A stretch of DNA of 64,000 nucleotides from Synechococcus sp. AG-679-C18. GTDB taxonomy: Bacteria > Cyanobacteriota > Cyanobacteriia > PCC-6307 > Cyanobiaceae. Under the pieces are notes generated by a model. That model was not told where the DNA came from and made no database searches. It saw only the letters and a program-made list of their open reading frames with translations. The stretch spans positions 1 to 64,000 of the forward strand of contig QCUL01000004.1 in assembly GCA_003210755.1 (NCBI GenBank), read 5' to 3'. The position numbers and the translations under genes are program-made. Shown piece by piece: positions 44,753 to 53,733 of the stretch (its first letter is position 1; the number at the start of each line of letters is the position of its first letter).

Positions 44753-46834
44753 ATGCCTTCCGCTGGGAACAGAATGCCATCAGTCTCCGGCCGTGGTTTG
44801 ACCGTTCAACACTCTCGAGGCCTTCTTCTCCTGGCTGGAACTCCAATCCTCACCTCTGTGCTGATCATCGGAGGACAGGCACTAATGCGCCGCCTGCACG
44901 CTCCAGTCACACCAGCACTCTCCAATTCATCTCTCTGGAGTCATTACCGCTGGTCAATCAATCCCAGTGAACGTCGAGAAGCAGCCCTCTTGCTCGCAGC
45001 ACGCAGTCAAGCTTCAGCGAAACGATCCCGCCGTCTACTTGCGAATCAGGGATGGGGAAACGATCCATTAGCCGCGGTCACTCTTAAGTACCAAGCCTTA
45101 ACGGCCGCAAAACTGGGCCAATCGTCAGAGGAACAGCAACTGTGGCAATCCTTACTGACACGTTTCCCCAACAGCGCGGCCAGCGCTGATGCCCTGTACC
45201 AACTTGGGCAAGCACACCCAGCTCTACACGCCGAGCTTCTTCAACAACAACCAGGTCATCCAGCCGCCTTAGCAGCAGCAGCAGAAACTGAAACGAAGTC
45301 CCCAAAACAAGCAATCGCTGCCTTGCACCTAGCCCGCTGGGGAGCGCGTTGGCCAGGCGCTGCAGCTCAACTGAAAGAGGCCTGCAACAGGATCAGCGGT
45401 GATGGTCCGAATCAAGACGGTCGCCTCAAGCTCGCCCAAGCACTGGCCAAAATCGGCGATAGCAGCGCGGCAGAAGCTTGCCTACAGGGCACACCCACCA
45501 CTCCAGCCATTGCCTTGTCGATTGGACGAGCCTTGTTACAAGGAAACGGCGATCAGCATCAGCGTGGAAAGCAGAGACTGCTTCAGCTGGCTATCAACAA
45601 CCCTGACGATCCTGCAGCACTCAAGGCAGCGGCCTTACTGAGTGAACCACTGAACCCTGATCCCAGCCTCCTAGACGCTCTTCCGCAATCACTGCAACAA
45701 CGCTCTGCTGATGTAGCAGCAGCCCGCGTTCGCCTGGGTGAAGCGCCTAGACCACTCTCTATTTTCAAGCGCTGGCCAAACAACCCGGCGGCATGGCAGC
45801 TGCAATGGGATCTAGCCCGCGAGGCCCTCTTAAGCGGCCAATGGAAGACAGCCGAAACGCTGTTACAGGCCATTCCAAGCTCAAGTCTTCCGGAACCATT
45901 GTCAGCAAGACAGCAATTTTGGCTAGGTCTGGTTCTTTCAAAACAAGGCCAACAAACGCAAGCCAAGAATGTTTGGAAGCAATTGATTAATGCTCACCCC
46001 AGAAGTTATTACACCTGGCGCGCCGAAGTAAGGCTTGGAGGAGGTGATCTTCCAGCGCTCAATCAAGCGTCAACCTCTCAGTCCTCAGATCTCAGTGACT
46101 CATCTCAATCCCAATGGGAGCCATTAAACAGTGGAGATCCATTCGTGAATCGACTCTGGCGACTGGGGCAAACCCAGGAAGCATGGGAGACCTGGAGAAG
46201 CCAACAACCCCAGTCAGGTCATTCATTGAAGCCGCAGCAGCAACTGGTGGAAGGTCGTCTTCGCGTTGCCGTTGGGGATTCATGGACAGGCCTTAGTCGT
46301 CTTTGGCGCGCGAGTTTGAGGCTCATCAACGACGACTGCAACATTCGGCAACTCCTTCATCGCAGCCAGCATCCTCGTCTGCTCATTCCTGTGTTCCAAA
46401 AGGCATCACAGCAAGAAGCTGTCCGGAAGGAGCTTCTCTTGGCTATCGCCAAGCAGGAATCACGCTTCTCTCCAGGCGTGAGCTCACCAGTGGGAGCGAT
46501 CGGGCTGCTTCAGCTGATGCCACCCACGGCTGAAGAATTAGCTGGCGGGTCACTCACTAAGGATCAACTTCAAAATCCAACGCGCAATGCGACGCTCGGA
46601 GCTCGCTATCTCTCCCGATTACTAGAGCAATGGCAAGGGAACATTTGGCTGGCAGTCGCTAGTTACAACGCTGGTCCAGGAGCTGCCAGCCAATGGATTA
46701 CACCCTTGCTGGGAAGTGATCCCGAATTGTGGGTGGAGAGGATCCCTTATCCGGAAACGAGGCTTTACACCAAAAAGGTCCTAGGGAATCTCTGGGCCTA
46801 TCTCGGATCAGGTGATGACCAATGCGACAGCTGA
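44753..46834 (+). CDS. Lytic murein transglycosylase, Slt70-like
   Basis: A 693-aa protein with an N-terminal membrane anchor (GLLLLAGTPILTSVLIIGGQ), a long alpha-helical superhelix of TPR-like repeats (about residues 80-500), and a C-terminal SLT catalytic domain. The catalytic Glu is in LAIAKQESRFSPGVSSPVGA, followed by GLLQLMPPTAEELAG and VASYNAGPGAASQW. It cleaves the MurNAc-GlcNAc bond of peptidoglycan with anhydro product formation. I prefer the ATG at 44753; a TTG at 44741 would overlap the divergent small gene. Confidence 0.93.
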   Translation: MPSAGNRMPSVSGRGLTVQHSRGLLLLAGTPILTSVLIIGGQALMRRLHAPVTPALSNSSLWSHYRWSINPSERREAALLLAARSQASAKRSRRLLANQGWGNDPLAAVTLKYQALTAAKLGQSSEEQQLWQSLLTRFPNSAASADALYQLGQAHPALHAELLQQQPGHPAALAAAAETETKSPKQAIAALHLARWGARWPGAAAQLKEACNRISGDGPNQDGRLKLAQALAKIGDSSAAEACLQGTPTTPAIALSIGRALLQGNGDQHQRGKQRLLQLAINNPDDPAALKAAALLSEPLNPDPSLLDALPQSLQQRSADVAAARVRLGEAPRPLSIFKRWPNNPAAWQLQWDLAREALLSGQWKTAETLLQAIPSSSLPEPLSARQQFWLGLVLSKQGQQTQAKNVWKQLINAHPRSYYTWRAEVRLGGGDLPALNQASTSQSSDLSDSSQSQWEPLNSGDPFVNRLWRLGQTQEAWETWRSQQPQSGHSLKPQQQLVEGRLRVAVGDSWTGLSRLWRASLRLINDDCNIRQLLHRSQHPRLLIPVFQKASQQEAVRKELLLAIAKQESRFSPGVSSPVGAIGLLQLMPPTAEELAGGSLTKDQLQNPTRNATLGARYLSRLLEQWQGNIWLAVASYNAGPGAASQWITPLLGSDPELWVERIPYPETRLYTKKVLGNLWAYLGSGDDQCDS

Positions 46835-47305
46835 AGCAAGGGGGTTCGGCAGATCCTTACCAAGCCATACACCCGAAAGCACCAGCGCGGCTAACCAAAA
46901 AGCCGTGACCTGAGGAGGGGGAACTACTTTGATACGAGTGAGGTCTAGTCGTGCCAACAAGATGGCTGAAGCCAAAATCAAAACATCAGAAAGCAAGCTC
47001 AAACTGAGCACATAAAGACCCACCGTGATCACAAGCAAAAGGGTTGCCACCAGGCTGAGCACCCGGCTGGAGGCCATCAGCAAGGACATTTGGCGGAGAA
47101 GGACATCAGGCATGGTGCAAATCAGCACAATCGCAAGTGATTGCAGCACCTCTACTGTCCAGAAAAGTGAGGAAGGCACACGGCGGAACGCAATCAGATG
47201 TGCACTTTCGATCGACCAATGGTGACCGAGAAAGACAGCAACTCCAAACAGCACCAGAAGTAGGGGTGCTCGGAACGGCAGCAACAGGAAGCGAAGAAAA
47301 GGCAT
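46808..47305 (-). CDS. Hypothetical membrane protein, 165 aa
   Basis: A hydrophobic protein with about five membrane spans, for example LLPFRAPLLLVLFGVAVFLG, LQSLAIVLICTMPDVLL and VTAFWLAALVLSGVWLGKDL. I know it only as a cyanobacterial conserved membrane protein without function. ATG at 47305 (MPFLRFLLLPF) preferred to a TTG two codons upstream. Its 3' end overlaps the transglycosylase gene by 27 bp in convergent orientation. Confidence 0.75.
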   Translation of the reverse strand: MPFLRFLLLPFRAPLLLVLFGVAVFLGHHWSIESAHLIAFRRVPSSLFWTVEVLQSLAIVLICTMPDVLLRQMSLLMASSRVLSLVATLLLVITVGLYVLSLSLLSDVLILASAILLARLDLTRIKVVPPPQVTAFWLAALVLSGVWLGKDLPNPLASAVALVIT

Positions 47306-47435
47306 CAGCAAGCAGCCGACGGTCGATCGATGAAATCAGCGAGAAAGCAGATCACAACAACAGAATTTGCTTTCAAACGCTAGCAACAACAATTGCTGAA
47401 GCCTGCCAGAGTGAAGCTCGAAGTTGCTTTCCGGC

Positions 47436-47981
47436 ATGACCGGCAGTTCTGCCACCGCCACTCTGACCCCATTCCAAAAGGGGTTGCTCCTGATCACGGC
47501 ACTCGTCCTCGCTGCAGGATTGTTTTTGCTTCGCAATGGTCTGCACCAGGAAGCTCCTCTCGACCAGCTGGCCAGGCAATCCCTGGATCCAGATGTCGCA
47601 CTAAGCAATTCCAGGCCCACCGTTCTGGAGTTTTACGCAGACTGGTGTGAGGCATGCCAAGCCATGGCCCCTGCAATGCTCCAAACCGAAACAGCTCATG
47701 TTGATCAATTGGACATTGTTCTTGTGAATATTGATAACCCACGTTGGCTGGATCTGATCGATCGTTATGACGTCACAGGTATTCCCCAGCTCAATTTGTT
47801 TGCTGCAGATGGCTCCATGCGCGGACGTTCTGTTGGGGCGAGAACAGCAGACCAATTGGAATCGTTAGCGGTCGCACTGATTGAGGATGGGCCTTTGCCT
47901 CAGCTTGCAGGAGTTGGTTCCACCAGCACAGTCCCTGCTATCGAGCCAGTTTCAAGCCCAGGACCTCGCAGCCACAGCTGA
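47436..47981 (+). CDS. Membrane-anchored thioredoxin-like protein (HCF164/TxlA type)
   Basis: A 181-aa protein with one N-terminal membrane helix (GLLLITALVLAAGLFLLRNG) and a thioredoxin domain with active site EFYADWCEACQAMAP, that is WCEAC. The cis-Pro lies in GIPQLNLFAADG. The domain should be lumenal or periplasmic, as for chloroplast HCF164 and cyanobacterial TxlA, which feed reductant to cytochrome b6f and c assembly. ATG at 47436 is the first giving a compact signal anchor. A thyX gene follows closely on the same strand. Confidence 0.9.
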   Translation: MTGSSATATLTPFQKGLLLITALVLAAGLFLLRNGLHQEAPLDQLARQSLDPDVALSNSRPTVLEFYADWCEACQAMAPAMLQTETAHVDQLDIVLVNIDNPRWLDLIDRYDVTGIPQLNLFAADGSMRGRSVGARTADQLESLAVALIEDGPLPQLAGVGSTSTVPAIEPVSSPGPRSHS

Positions 47982-48015
47982 ACAAAACATGATTCGTTCA
48001 TCGCAAACGACAACT

Positions 48016-48741
48016 ATGGACTCTCGTTTTCGAGTTGACCTGATCGCAGCAACCCCGAATCCACAACAGTGCGTTTACGTCGGAATGCATCAGGACTACA
48101 GCGAAGGCTTCGTTGCCGCAGATCGAGCCCAATGGCCGGATGAAGCCAAAGCGGGTGAGATCTGCGTCAAACGCCTGCTCGCGGGAGAGCGAGGTCATTT
48201 CGGTCCGATGGAGCATGCCCAGATCGTATTGAACGTGGGCTGGTTTCCTCACTCCGTGATGCAACAGGCACGGACACACCGGGTTGGCGTCAGCTTTGAT
48301 GTGCAGTCCATGAGGTATACAGGCGATCGCATCTGCAGAGCGTCGGCCGGTGACTTAGACCTGGAGGAAGTGTTTTATTTGCGCCCTGTTGGTGAGTACA
48401 GAGACCGTCAGGGAAAGAAATACTTTTACAGCGAGGTTGAGAGACAAAAAGATTTAAATCACTGCCGGATCGGCGCCGATCGATATCAGGAATTACTCCA
48501 GGCCGGCTTTTCGGAAGAACACGCTCGAGGCATTCTCCCCTTCGATTACAGGCAGCACTTTGTGGTGAGCTTCACGCTGCGCGCCTTTCTTCACTTCATG
48601 GATCTACGAGCCAAGCTTGATGCACAGCAAGAAATCCGCGAGCTCTGCGATCTGATGTGGCCCCATCTCCAAACATGGACACCAGAATTTGCCGCTTGGT
48701 ACGAAAAAACTAGGCTACATAAAGCGAGGCTTGCGCCATAA
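48016..48741 (+). CDS. thyX: Flavin-dependent thymidylate synthase
   Basis: A 241-aa FAD-dependent enzyme methylating dUMP with methylene-THF. The ThyX signature is present in the variant ARTHRVGVSFDVQSMRY, with the usual first RHR replaced by RTHR. HFGPMEHAQIVLNVGW, and the C-terminal region with RAFLHFMDLRAKLDAQ, also match. ATG at 48016 (MDSRFRVDLI); 47989 is an alternative. It functions with dcd (49.0 kb) in dTTP supply. No thyA is in the window, as expected for picocyanobacteria. Confidence 0.93.
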   Translation: MDSRFRVDLIAATPNPQQCVYVGMHQDYSEGFVAADRAQWPDEAKAGEICVKRLLAGERGHFGPMEHAQIVLNVGWFPHSVMQQARTHRVGVSFDVQSMRYTGDRICRASAGDLDLEEVFYLRPVGEYRDRQGKKYFYSEVERQKDLNHCRIGADRYQELLQAGFSEEHARGILPFDYRQHFVVSFTLRAFLHFMDLRAKLDAQQEIRELCDLMWPHLQTWTPEFAAWYEKTRLHKARLAP

Positions 48742-49007
48742 TCAAATTTCTAAAAAACTCTAACAGAACCTATGACGGGAATTTATAAAGCATATTAAAG
48801 TTACGATAATTTTCGATCAACCATTGATCGCTTGACTTAAATTCAATATTTTAATTTCCCAGACCAAGCGCTTACAAGAATATTAAATTAAGCCGATAGA
48901 AATAAAGTCGGTGCCATACATAGAATCACTTAGCCAAAACCTCTCAGTCAACGAAATGCGAGCAAGTTATCAGATAAAAACATCATCACAGACGTTTAAG
49001 ATGCCAA

Positions 49008-49601
49008 TCAGACCTTAGCCAAAGTTACCCTTTCAGGTTGATGTTGGTACTTTCCCCTACGATCGCTATAAGTAGTTTCACACGGATCGCCTTCAAAAAA
49101 TAACAACTGGCAAATGCCTTCATTGGCATAAATACGGCAATCAGCGCCAGAACTATTACTGAATTCCAAAGTCAGATGCCCTTCCCAACCAGCTTCTGCG
49201 GGAGTTGTATTCACGATAATCCCCAAGCGTGCATAAGTACTCTTACCGAGGCAAATCACCGTGATATTGGGCGGCACACGCATTTTTTCAAGAGCGACAC
49301 CGAGGCCATAAGAATGAGACGGAAGAATGAAATAGTCCCCATCATTGTCATGATGAATGGGTGTTGATTCAAGATTGTTTGGATTAAAACGCTTGGGATT
49401 CATGATCGTGCCTGGTACGTGGCGAAAAATCAAAAACTCCTTGGCCGAAAGTCTCAAGTCATAGCCATAAGACGAGCATCCAAAGCTAAGAACTGGACTT
49501 TCCCTTTGATCTGGATCCAAATGGCGCACCAACCCTGATTGAAAAGGCTCGAGCATCCCTGCATCAGCCTGATCCGTAATCCAACGATCGTTTTTCAGCA
49601 T
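49008..49601 (-). CDS. dcd: dCTP deaminase
   Basis: A 197-aa trimeric enzyme converting dCTP to dUTP. Typical segments are SFGCSSYGYDLRLSAKEFL, LPSHSYGLGVALEKMRVPPN, and GKSTYARLGIIVNTTPAEAG with the catalytic Glu, then EGHLTLEFSNSSG. Length is standard. The ATG shares a TAATG with the stop of the upstream CobO-like gene, so the two are coupled. With thyX it supplies dTMP precursors. Confidence 0.95.
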   Translation of the reverse strand: MLKNDRWITDQADAGMLEPFQSGLVRHLDPDQRESPVLSFGCSSYGYDLRLSAKEFLIFRHVPGTIMNPKRFNPNNLESTPIHHDNDGDYFILPSHSYGLGVALEKMRVPPNITVICLGKSTYARLGIIVNTTPAEAGWEGHLTLEFSNSSGADCRIYANEGICQLLFFEGDPCETTYSDRRGKYQHQPERVTLAKV

Positions 49602-50209
49602 TAAAAACCTCGACGCAATTCAGTGACTTGGTCAGCCATCTCCATCATCTCCGCGGGGATCTCGGGCCCAGTCACGATCACGTCCATCGCAGATGGTCTT
49701 TGCTCCAATACCGACAACACATCCTCATGACTGAGATAACCGAGCTTCATCGCTAAGCCGACCTCATCTAAAACAAGTTGATCTAAGGATCCCTCTAAAA
49801 GATGGGTTTTACAGATCTGCCACACCTCCTGAACCGCGTGTTTGACCTCGTCATCGGTTGTCGCCGCTGGGTCGGATAAGCACTCCGTTACGGACGGTCG
49901 CAACCAACGAAGGCGATCGCAAAGGGTGAGACTGCTCAAGGGGCCTTGATCCACCCCACCCTTGAGAAACTGAGCGATCAAGACATTGCTTCCTAGACCT
50001 GCTGTCCGTAACGCCTGACTTAACACTCCGGAGAAACTCCCTCGAAACGGGGCGGTATGCACCTGAAGCTGACCTTCAGGTGCAGCTAAATGCAGAGATG
50101 GGCGGGCCTCTACAGACGACAGATGCCGAAGCCCTGCTCTCTCGAGAGCCCCGTTTTCATTAGTCCGCGACTCACGCGAATGATGGTTAGGGCTGAGGCT
50201 GACTGTCAT
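49601..50209 (-). CDS. CobO/CobA-like P-loop family protein with degenerate Walker A
   Basis: A 202-aa relative of ATP:corrinoid adenosyltransferase (CobA/CobO). RTAGLGSNVLIAQFLKGG, VKHAVQEVWQICKTHLLEG and LVLDEVGLAMKLGYLSHEDV (with the DE pair) match the family. The expected P-loop GxGKGKT is replaced by APFRGSFSGVLSQ, lacking the Lys, and the C-terminal HPxxxG-type tail is missing after ADQVTELRRGF. So it is probably not an active adenosyltransferase. ATG at 50209. Coupling to dcd (TAATG) hints at a nucleotide-related or regulatory role, which is inference. Confidence 0.8.
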   Translation of the reverse strand: MTVSLSPNHHSRESRTNENGALERAGLRHLSSVEARPSLHLAAPEGQLQVHTAPFRGSFSGVLSQALRTAGLGSNVLIAQFLKGGVDQGPLSSLTLCDRLRWLRPSVTECLSDPAATTDDEVKHAVQEVWQICKTHLLEGSLDQLVLDEVGLAMKLGYLSHEDVLSVLEQRPSAMDVIVTGPEIPAEMMEMADQVTELRRGF

Positions 50210-50343
50210 CTCGTTTGCCGATGTCCGGCAAATCCGGATGTAAGTGAATCTAGCGCTGCGAGTCCAATCCACAAGTCTTTTGACACCATCCATGGTGTGC
50301 CGAGTCAACTGGCAGGCTCAAAGCACCCCCTCACCATGGACTT

Positions 50344-51069
50344 ATGACCAACAGCTCTCGCCGTGACGGACGCCAGCCGGGCGACCTTCGCCCCTTCTCT
50401 ATTAACTGGGATCCGATGGGATTTGCCCTGAGTTCTGTGATCATCCACAGTGGCCGAACAGCTGTTCTTTGCAGTGTTTGCCATCAGGAAGGTGTGCCTC
50501 GCTGGCGTAAAGATCAAGGCCAGGGATGGCTCAGCGCTGAGTACCGACTGCTTCCTGGATCCACGCCGGAACGTCAAAATCGAGAACTCCTTAAGTTGAG
50601 CGGCCGAACTCAAGAGATTCAGCGACTGATTGGTCGCAGCCTGCGCGCAGCAATCGACATGCAAGTTCTTGGCGAGAACACATTGAAAATTGATTGTGAT
50701 GTGATTCAGGCAGATGCAGGCACCCGAACCGCTGCCATCAGCGGTTCATGGATTGCCCTTCAAAGAGCCTGTGAGCGGCTAGTTCAGCAAGGTGTCCTTA
50801 ATTCCAACCCAGTCCAATCTCAAGTGGCAGCAATATCTGTTGGCGTGATCAACAACCTCGCGCTTCTCGATCTCGACTACAGCGAAGACAGCCAGGCCGA
50901 CGTGGATCTGAATGTAGTGATGAATGGAGATGGGAAATTACTTGAAGTGCAGGGGACAGCAGAGGGCGCCCCTTTCAGCCGTAACCAGCTCAATGAACTG
51001 CTGGACCTAGCCGAACCTGGCCTCAAACACCTAATGAAGGATCAGAGAACGGCACTTTCGGCTAAGTAA
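50344..51069 (+). CDS. rph: Ribonuclease PH
   Basis: A 241-aa phosphorolytic 3'-exoribonuclease that trims tRNA precursors. Family segments are [47 protein letters not shown], and the phosphate/metal region [19 protein letters not shown]. The motif [20 protein letters not shown] is intact. ATG at 50344. It is divergent from the CobO-like gene and 78 bp upstream of ntcA, with the NtcA promoter starting only 15 bp after its stop. Confidence 0.95.
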   Translation: MTNSSRRDGRQPGDLRPFSINWDPMGFALSSVIIHSGRTAVLCSVCHQEGVPRWRKDQGQGWLSAEYRLLPGSTPERQNRELLKLSGRTQEIQRLIGRSLRAAIDMQVLGENTLKIDCDVIQADAGTRTAAISGSWIALQRACERLVQQGVLNSNPVQSQVAAISVGVINNLALLDLDYSEDSQADVDLNVVMNGDGKLLEVQGTAEGAPFSRNQLNELLDLAEPGLKHLMKDQRTALSAK

Positions 51070-51084
51070 ACAAGCCGGAATTTC

Positions 51085-51126
51085 GTGTGCATTGCTACAC
51101 GGGCTGGAAGGGCTGATCCATAACAT
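51085..51126 (+). promoter_or_regulatory. NtcA-activated promoter upstream of ntcA
   Basis: GTG-N8-TAC (51085-51098), inside the longer inverted repeat GTGT-N8-ACAC (51085-51100), matches the NtcA box GTA-N8-TAC in its GT-N10-AC core. It is followed after 22 bp by TAACAT at 51121-51126, a TAN3T-type -10 element. That spacing is the canonical class II NtcA-activated promoter. Expected transcription start is near 51133, about 15 nt before the ntcA ATG. It indicates autoregulation. Confidence 0.8.
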
Positions 51127-51147
51127 CTCGACATACGCGCTGGATAC

Positions 51148-51882
51148 ATGGCCGAGGTCAGCCGCGGCTTCAGCCGCTACGCACCACCAACAATTCGCCC
51201 CATGGGTTCAAGCTTGGGAGCCTCCTCGGTTCCTACTAGCCGAACCCTTCAGGACGTTATTCGTGGACTCGATGGTGCCAACTCAGAGATGGTGGAGCGT
51301 GGGAAAACAATCTTTTTCCCTGGAGATCCTGCTGAGAAGGTCTATCTCATTCGTCGTGGAGCCGTTCGCCTCTCAAGGGTGTACGAATCTGGCGAAGAGA
51401 TCACGGTTGCCCTGTTGAGAGAAAACAGCCTGTTTGGCGTTCTGTCTCTGCTGACAGGCCACCGCTCAGATCGTTTTTATCATTCGATCGCCTTCACGCG
51501 AGTGGAAATGTTGACAGCTCCAGCCACCTCTGTTCGACAGGCCATTGAGGGTGATACCAGCGTTGGGCTTTTGTTGTTACAGGGTCTTTCAAGCAGAATT
51601 CTTCAGACGGAAACGATGATTGAAACCCTCACTCATCGGGATATGTCGTCCCGACTGGTGAGTTTTCTACTGGTCCTTTGCAGAGATTTCGGAGTACCTG
51701 GAGAACGTGGTATCACGATCGATTTACGCCTCTCCCATCAAGCCATTGCAGAGGCCATTGGTTCCACCCGAGTAACCATCACCCGTCTTCTGGGCGATCT
51801 CAAGTCATCGGGACTTGTTGACATCGATCGCAAAAAAATCACCGTTCTCGATCCAATCACTCTCGCCAAGCGTTTCAGCTGA
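51148..51882 (+). CDS. ntcA: Global nitrogen regulator NtcA (CRP/FNR family)
   Basis: A 244-aa transcription factor of the CRP family that binds 2-oxoglutarate and controls nitrogen assimilation in cyanobacteria. The cyclic-nucleotide-type beta roll contains [20 protein letters not shown], and the helix-turn-helix is [20 protein letters not shown] near residues 194-213, with identity typical of NtcA rather than other CRP proteins. The N-terminus is about 20 residues longer than the core family; the ATG at 51148 fits the promoter just upstream, while an in-frame ATG follows about 18 codons later. Confidence 0.96.
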   Translation: MAEVSRGFSRYAPPTIRPMGSSLGASSVPTSRTLQDVIRGLDGANSEMVERGKTIFFPGDPAEKVYLIRRGAVRLSRVYESGEEITVALLRENSLFGVLSLLTGHRSDRFYHSIAFTRVEMLTAPATSVRQAIEGDTSVGLLLLQGLSSRILQTETMIETLTHRDMSSRLVSFLLVLCRDFGVPGERGITIDLRLSHQAIAEAIGSTRVTITRLLGDLKSSGLVDIDRKKITVLDPITLAKRFS

Positions 51883-51933
51883 CCACGCAGGTGAAGATGG
51901 ACTTCCCATCCGAACTCTGATCTTTAACTCTCC

Positions 51934-53064
51934 GTGACCGGCTGGTTCCTACTTCTCGCTCTGCTCGTCCTTGGCGGTGTGCTCTCAACGCTGGGAGATC
52001 GCCTTGGTTCACGTGTGGGGAAAGCTCGCCTCAGCTTGCTTGGACTAAGGCCCAAGCGCACGGCTGTAGTGATTACGGTGCTGACAGGCAGCCTGATCAG
52101 TGCTCTTTCACTTGGATTGTTGTTGCTCGTCAGTCGACAGCTAAGGGTTGGCTTGTTTGAACTCAATGATTTGCAAAACAGATTGCGAAGCAGTCGCTCC
52201 GATCTGAAGACGAGTAAACGCGCGCAGAAGCAAGCCAGCAAAGAGCTAACTGCGGCACAACAGCGAGCCGCAGAACTTCGTCGCACACTTCTGCCTCTAC
52301 AGGAGCAAACCCGCTCCCTAGAAGCTGAGCGGCAGCAACTGAGCCAAGACGTTGATGCGAAAGACATAGAAATCCAACGCACCGAAGAAGAACTTTCGAC
52401 CGTGCGCGCACAAATTCGCAGTGGCGAAGAGGAACTCAAACAACTCGAGGACACTCTTCTGGCGTTGCGACGCGGGAACGTTGCCATCAGCAGCGGCGAG
52501 CCTCTCGCCACAGCAACCTTGAGGCTCGAACGCCCCGATCAGGCGAAGGATGTCATCGATCAATTACTTCGAGAAGCCAATCTTCAGGCTTATCAAAAAG
52601 TGTTGCCTGGCCAACCCGCAAAGAACCAGATTTTGCTTGTTCCGCGTTCAGATATCAAACGGCTAGAACAAGTGATCCAAAACACTGGCACTTGGGTTGT
52701 AAATATTCGTTCAGCGGCCAATGTCCTACTTGGTGAGACGGTGGTGTATGCCTTCCCTGAAGTTCGTTCGAATGTCACGGTGGCCAGAGAGGGTGAGGTT
52801 CTTGCCCGCACAACCCTGGCCAGCAACGAGCGCGATCCTGACGCCGTAAGGAACCGTCTCAACCTGCTCCTCGCATCCACCTTGGCGGAAGTTCAAAGAC
52901 GCGGTTCTCTCAGCAAAGGTCTGCAATTTGATGGAAATGCGATCAATTCTCTTGGGCAAGAGCTGATCGAACGCAGCGATGGACGGGCTGAGCTGGAGGC
53001 AGTGGCTCTTCGACGAAGCGAAACTGCAGACCCTGTTGCAATCGAACTGCGCCTCAGCCAATGA
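51934..53064 (+). CDS. DUF3084 family membrane-anchored coiled-coil protein
   Basis: A 376-aa protein with two N-terminal hydrophobic segments (FLLLALLVLGGVLST and VVITVLTGSLISALSLGLLL) and a basic loop GDRLGSRVGKARLSLLGLRP. A long coiled coil follows (about residues 75-180, Glu/Gln/Leu-rich), then a mixed C-terminal domain. This is the cyanobacterial DUF3084 layout; function unknown. The start is GTG at 51934. Its stop overlaps the next gene as ATGA, so the YqgF-like protein is cotranslated. Confidence 0.85.
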   Translation: MTGWFLLLALLVLGGVLSTLGDRLGSRVGKARLSLLGLRPKRTAVVITVLTGSLISALSLGLLLLVSRQLRVGLFELNDLQNRLRSSRSDLKTSKRAQKQASKELTAAQQRAAELRRTLLPLQEQTRSLEAERQQLSQDVDAKDIEIQRTEEELSTVRAQIRSGEEELKQLEDTLLALRRGNVAISSGEPLATATLRLERPDQAKDVIDQLLREANLQAYQKVLPGQPAKNQILLVPRSDIKRLEQVIQNTGTWVVNIRSAANVLLGETVVYAFPEVRSNVTVAREGEVLARTTLASNERDPDAVRNRLNLLLASTLAEVQRRGSLSKGLQFDGNAINSLGQELIERSDGRAELEAVALRRSETADPVAIELRLSQ

Positions 53065-53498
53065 CACGTGTAGTGGCCATAGATCCAGGCAGGAGCAAAT
53101 GTGGCTTGCTGTTGGCAGACATCTCAACCAACACCGTGCTCTCTGGCTTGGTGTTGCCCGCTTCAGAAGTGCTTGATCAGCTAGTCATCTGGATGGATGC
53201 ACCCAAGTTTGATGAACTGGTCATCGGAGGTGGAACCAGTAGCCAGCTTTGGCAACAAAAACTTCCGCCTAACCTGCCGATCCATGTGGTGGACGAAACG
53301 GGGACCACGCTGCGGGCAAGAGAGCGCTACTGGAAGTTGTGGCCCCCACGGGGTTGGCAACGCTTACTACCCATTGGCCTATGCATCCCTTCAGGCGAAC
53401 TAGACGCCATTGCAGCTCTTGTCATCCTTGAGGATCATCTTGGTCGATCTTTGCAGTGGCCTGGCCCTGATCCGCTCAGAAGCGGGCTCTCACGGTGA
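53061..53498 (+). CDS. YqgF/RuvC-like RNase H-fold protein
   Basis: A 145-aa protein with the first strand VVAIDPGRSKCGLLLADIS carrying the catalytic Asp, the middle strand segment FDELVIGGGTSSQLW, and a Glu in VVDETGTTLRARERY, plus a final GELDAIAALVILEDHL with Asp. This is the RNase H-fold of YqgF (pre-16S rRNA processing) and RuvC-like nucleases. Cyanobacteria also have a canonical YqgF elsewhere, so this may be a paralogue. It is coupled to the DUF3084 gene and overlaps the convergent DUF3146 gene by 23 bp. Confidence 0.8.
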   Translation: MTRVVAIDPGRSKCGLLLADISTNTVLSGLVLPASEVLDQLVIWMDAPKFDELVIGGGTSSQLWQQKLPPNLPIHVVDETGTTLRARERYWKLWPPRGWQRLLPIGLCIPSGELDAIAALVILEDHLGRSLQWPGPDPLRSGLSR

Positions 53499-53733
53499 AG
53501 GTGTAATCACCTCCGGGTTCCAGGTTGTAGTCAGACTTCACTAAGAAGCGTAGTAATGCGTCCTGAATCAAGGCTCGCCCTAGGGAAGGCTCCACACTGA
53601 GTTCACCACGATCGAAAAACCAACTGAATTGCCAGTTAAATCCACCTGCCTGAACTTCACCTTCAACACACTGATCCACGAAACTCTGACGTTGAACTCG
53701 AAGATGGGCTGTTGTAACTGGTAACGCAGCCAT
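53476..53733 (-). CDS. DUF3146 family protein
   Basis: An 85-aa cyanobacterial protein with the conserved pattern QSFVDQCVEGEVQAGGFNWQ, FSWFFDRGELSVEPSLGRAL and LIQDALLRFLVKSDYNLEPG. It ends with YTFTVRARF. No known function. ATG shares its first base with the pth stop (TAATG), so it is translated with pth from the psbH-side transcript. Confidence 0.85.
   Translation of the reverse strand: MAALPVTTAHLRVQRQSFVDQCVEGEVQAGGFNWQFSWFFDRGELSVEPSLGRALIQDALLRFLVKSDYNLEPGGDYTFTVRARF

Noticed and set aside
48742-49007. Possible small gene or RNA between thyX and dcd
   Set aside because: Only short A/T-rich frames and no stable hairpin were seen.
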